A stretch of 64,000 nt of DNA, taken from positions 2,356,001 through 2,420,000 of the forward strand of contig NZ_CP118615.1 in the NCBI RefSeq assembly GCF_028993575.1, read 5' to 3'. The DNA comes from Micromonospora cathayae. GTDB taxonomy: Bacteria > Actinomycetota > Actinomycetes > Mycobacteriales > Micromonosporaceae. A program made the position numbers and the translations under genes. Of the stretch, positions 62,244-64,000 are shown in pieces (the first letter of the stretch is position 1; every line of letters begins with the position of its first letter). The notes under the pieces are model-generated. The model was not told where the DNA came from. It did not search any database and saw only the letters and a program-made list of their open reading frames with translations.

Positions 62244-63002
62244 CTACGGACGACCGGTGCCCGGCCGCAGCATCGCCGGATACAGCATGCTCGCGTCGCC
62301 CCGGCGGTAGAGCGCGGCGGGCCGGCCGGTCGGCGGGCTGCGACGCTCACCGGTCGGCACCACGAAACCGTCCACCCCGGTGACCTTGCGGTGGAAGTTG
62401 CGGGGGTCGAGGCGTACCTGCCAGACGGCCTCGTAGACGGCGCGCAGCTCACCGATGGTGAAGGTCTCGCCGCAGAAGGCGGTCGCCAGCGGCGAGTACT
62501 CCAGCTTGGCCCGCGCCCGTTCGAGCGCGTCGGCCAGGATGGTGTCATGGTCGAAGGCGAGCCACGGCCGGCCCAGCCGATCGTCGTCGACCGGTTCCCA
62601 CCGGGCCCGCGCCGCGTCCGTGCCGGCCACCGGCACCGGCAGGTCCGGAGCGATGGCCAGGTACGCGACCGAGGCGACCGCGCCACGCGGGTCGCGCCCC
62701 GGCGCGGCGTACGTGCGGACCTGTTCCAGGTGGAGGGTGCGACCGTCCAGCCCGGTCTCCTCGGACAGCTCCCGGACCGCCGTGTCGTCCAGATCCTCAC
62801 CCGGGCGGACGAACCCGCCGGGCAGCGCGGGTCGGCCCGCGAACGGCGGCTTACCGCGTTCGATCAGCAGGACCGCCAACCGGTCGTCACGGATGGTGAG
62901 GATCGCCAGATCGATGGCGATACTGAAGACGGCCGGCGGGTTGCGCACCAGGGAAGGGTATCGGCCCGCTTCGCGCCCGCCCCCATCAGGTGAGGTGCTC
63001 AT
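62244..63002 (-). CDS. Nudix hydrolase with winged-helix C-terminus (NrtR-like)
   Basis: 252 residues from ATG at 63002, which overlaps the upstream gene's stop by 17 bases; a GTG at 62948 is an alternative start. The Nudix box spans residues 63-85 (GFVRPGEDLDDTAVRELSEE then TGL), with all metal glutamates. Residues about 180-252 form a winged-helix region (LATAFCGETFTIGELRAVYE, VRLDPRNFHRKVTGVDGFVV), as in NrtR regulators that sense ADP-ribose or NAD-related nucleotides and repress NAD genes. No NAD biosynthesis genes adjoin; the neighbours are a membrane protein and a phosphorylase-fold protein. Repressor, hydrolase or both is undecided. Confidence 0.9.
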   Translation of the reverse strand: MSTSPDGGGREAGRYPSLVRNPPAVFSIAIDLAILTIRDDRLAVLLIERGKPPFAGRPALPGGFVRPGEDLDDTAVRELSEETGLDGRTLHLEQVRTYAAPGRDPRGAVASVAYLAIAPDLPVPVAGTDAARARWEPVDDDRLGRPWLAFDHDTILADALERARAKLEYSPLATAFCGETFTIGELRAVYEAVWQVRLDPRNFHRKVTGVDGFVVPTGERRSPPTGRPAALYRRGDASMLYPAMLRPGTGRP

Positions 63003-63822
63003 CACGGACCCGGCCGCTGGCCCAGATGCGATCGAACTCGAGGGCGAAGTGCCGGTACCAGACCGGGTCCCGCTCGGCACGCAACGTGACCGTTGCCTCG
63101 CGTCCGTCCGGCCGGTGCGAGTAGATGTCGATCGCGATCCGGCCGCCCGGGTCCTCCGGGTCGACCAGCACCATGCCGAAGGCCGGCACGAAGCGCAGCA
63201 GCCGCACCTCCAGCCGGCCGGCGCCGGCGGTCTGGGCGGCCAGGTAGTCCAGCAGGTCGATGGTGGGCTGGATGCGGTGCTCGAAGACCTCGCCCCCGCC
63301 CAGGGCGTCCAGTCCGTTGCGGCGGGCCGCCTCCTGCGGAGCCGTACCGGTCGGGTCGATCAGCGCCACCCGTACCGTGGCCCCGGCGGCCAACTGCTGC
63401 CGCAGCTCGTCCAGGTGGTTGCGGATCGTCCGGCTCAGCGTCACCCCGACCAGCCGGATGTCCCGCGCCCCGGCCACCCCCACCGCCCCGCCCGGAACGG
63501 TGGGGGTGAGCAGCCGGTCCACCGAGTCCGCCCCGTCCCCCCGCAGGTTGCCGGCGAGGGTCCGCAGGGTGGACTCGATGCGCCGCAACCGGCGGCGGCC
63601 GGTGAGCAGGTCGAAGGTGATCACGCCGAGCACGGCCAGGGTCGCGGCGGCGACCACCTCCGGACTGGTCACGTTGAACAGACCGAGCGCGCCGACGACC
63701 AGCGCCGCCCCGGAGACGAGGTACGCCTCCAGCTCCCGACCGGTCAGCCGGCGCAGCAGCGCGGTCCGACGGGAGCCACCCGGGGCCGTCTGGGCCGGGC
63801 GCGGGACGTCGGCGCCGGTCAT
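62986..63822 (-). CDS. Two-helix membrane protein with soluble PLD-like C-terminal region, unknown function
   Basis: 278 residues, ATG at 63822. Two membrane helices (AYLVSGAALVVGALGLFNVT and VVAAATLAVLGVITFDLLTG) near residues 33-75, then a cytoplasmic domain of about 190 residues: RDIRLVGVTLSRTIRNHLDE, GATVRVALIDPTGTAPQEAA and GRLEVRLLRFVPAFGMVLVD. The alternating strands recall phospholipase-D-like folds without an HKD motif. The 2TM-plus-domain layout resembles effector or sensor proteins in nucleotide-signalling conflict systems, but I do not recognise a named family. Overlaps both neighbours (ATGA with the upstream stop), so the three genes form an operon. Confidence 0.7.
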   Translation of the reverse strand: MTGADVPRPAQTAPGGSRRTALLRRLTGRELEAYLVSGAALVVGALGLFNVTSPEVVAAATLAVLGVITFDLLTGRRRLRRIESTLRTLAGNLRGDGADSVDRLLTPTVPGGAVGVAGARDIRLVGVTLSRTIRNHLDELRQQLAAGATVRVALIDPTGTAPQEAARRNGLDALGGGEVFEHRIQPTIDLLDYLAAQTAGAGRLEVRLLRFVPAFGMVLVDPEDPGGRIAIDIYSHRPDGREATVTLRAERDPVWYRHFALEFDRIWASGRVRDEHLT

Positions 63823-64000
63823 CGCTCGTCCTCGACCAGTCGCAGGTACGGCAGGAGCCGCTCCATGACCAGCGCGGCGTGCCGGGCGGCCACCTCGTGG
63901 TCGCGGTGTCCCTTGTGCCGGTCGGCGTGGTCCGAGACGCCCCGCACGGTCATCCAGCCGCGCAGCGCCCGGTCCTCGTCGATCTCCTCGTAGAACGCCT
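63819..64000 (-). CDS. Nucleoside phosphorylase-superfamily protein, C-terminal fragment at the window edge
   Basis: Only the last 59 residues are in the window; the start lies beyond 64000. The ending WMTVRGVSDHADRHKGHRDH followed by EVAARHAALVMERLLPYL closely matches the end of the PNP/UDP phosphorylase fold (MTA/SAH nucleosidase-like), with the catalytic aspartate of the RGxSDxAD motif. Such domains occur as stand-alone enzymes in nucleoside salvage and as effectors in bacterial immunity proteins. The stop overlaps the start of the membrane protein gene by four bases. Family is fairly sure; biological role is not. Confidence 0.75.
   Translation of the reverse strand, partial: AFYEEIDEDRALRGWMTVRGVSDHADRHKGHRDHEVAARHAALVMERLLPYLRLVEDER

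Overview
The window is a high-GC actinomycete chromosome segment, most likely Micromonospora or a close Micromonosporaceae relative. The evidence is GC-rich third codon positions throughout, frequent GTG starts, a mycothiol S-conjugate amidase (mca), a DUF397/Scr1-type HTH pair, a SARP regulator, a bldA-type tRNA-Leu(UAA) and short dispersed repeats I associate with that family. From memory, the order mfd - lipoprotein - mazG - eno - ftsB - DUF501 - ppx, and further right thiolase - SGNH hydrolase - cbs - metB - greA - DUF4307 - mca, follows the Mycobacterium tuberculosis Rv1020-Rv1026 and Rv1074c-Rv1083 neighbourhoods. The segment is therefore conserved core chromosome with lineage-specific insertions, not a large island.

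Layout. 1-5.5 kb: 5' part of ppc (reverse), an S66 LD-carboxypeptidase, a tiny GntR regulator divergent from a DUF6907 protein, a proline-rich membrane protein and an AraC regulator. 5.6-18 kb: mfd, a SurA-like lipoprotein, mazG, a DUF885 protein, a divergent lipoprotein, then eno-ftsB-DUF501-NAGS-ppx. 18-21.5 kb: the DUF397/HTH pair, divergent from a PadR/HAAS-domain pair and a septum-type membrane protein. 21.6-28.8 kb: dienelactone hydrolase, a type-5 uracil-DNA glycosylase, and a DUF4129 / membrane / MoxR / DUF58 / membrane operon interrupted by a TnpB-only IS200/IS605-type element and, further on, by a tandem 59-bp repeat. 28.9-34 kb: type II NADH dehydrogenase, a large polytopic membrane protein, tRNA-Leu(UAA), a BAX-inhibitor-1 family protein and a small hypothetical gene.

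34-41 kb: thiolase, two overlapping SGNH hydrolase genes (one lacking the nucleophilic serine), a DUF1232 protein, cystathionine beta-synthase, a GNAT enzyme and RNase Z. 41-46 kb: a complete three-gene operon for the osmoprotectant N-acetylglutaminylglutamine amide (amidotransferase, synthetase, M42 peptidase). 46-55 kb: msrA, a GNAT gene overlapping a HIT gene tail to tail, metB, an amidase, a DUF4328 protein, threonine ammonia-lyase, greA, DUF4307, mca and its small membrane partner. 55-62 kb: a membrane GGDEF/EAL protein preceded by a tiny overlapping reading frame, an alpha/beta hydrolase divergent from a SARP regulator with candidate SARP direct repeats, and a secreted PI-PLC-like protein. 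62-64 kb: a tightly packed reverse-strand cluster of a Nudix/NrtR-like protein, a two-helix membrane protein and the end of a nucleoside-phosphorylase-fold protein that runs off the window.

Functional links: cbs and metB are the two transsulfuration enzymes. msrA, mca and NDH-2 serve redox maintenance. The NAGGN operon serves osmotic stress. mfd, mazG, the uracil glycosylase and Nudix genes serve genome and nucleotide hygiene. The least explained and most interesting parts are the right-edge Nudix/2TM/phosphorylase cluster, the active/inactive SGNH pair, the IS-interrupted MoxR operon and the families of long intergenic hairpins.
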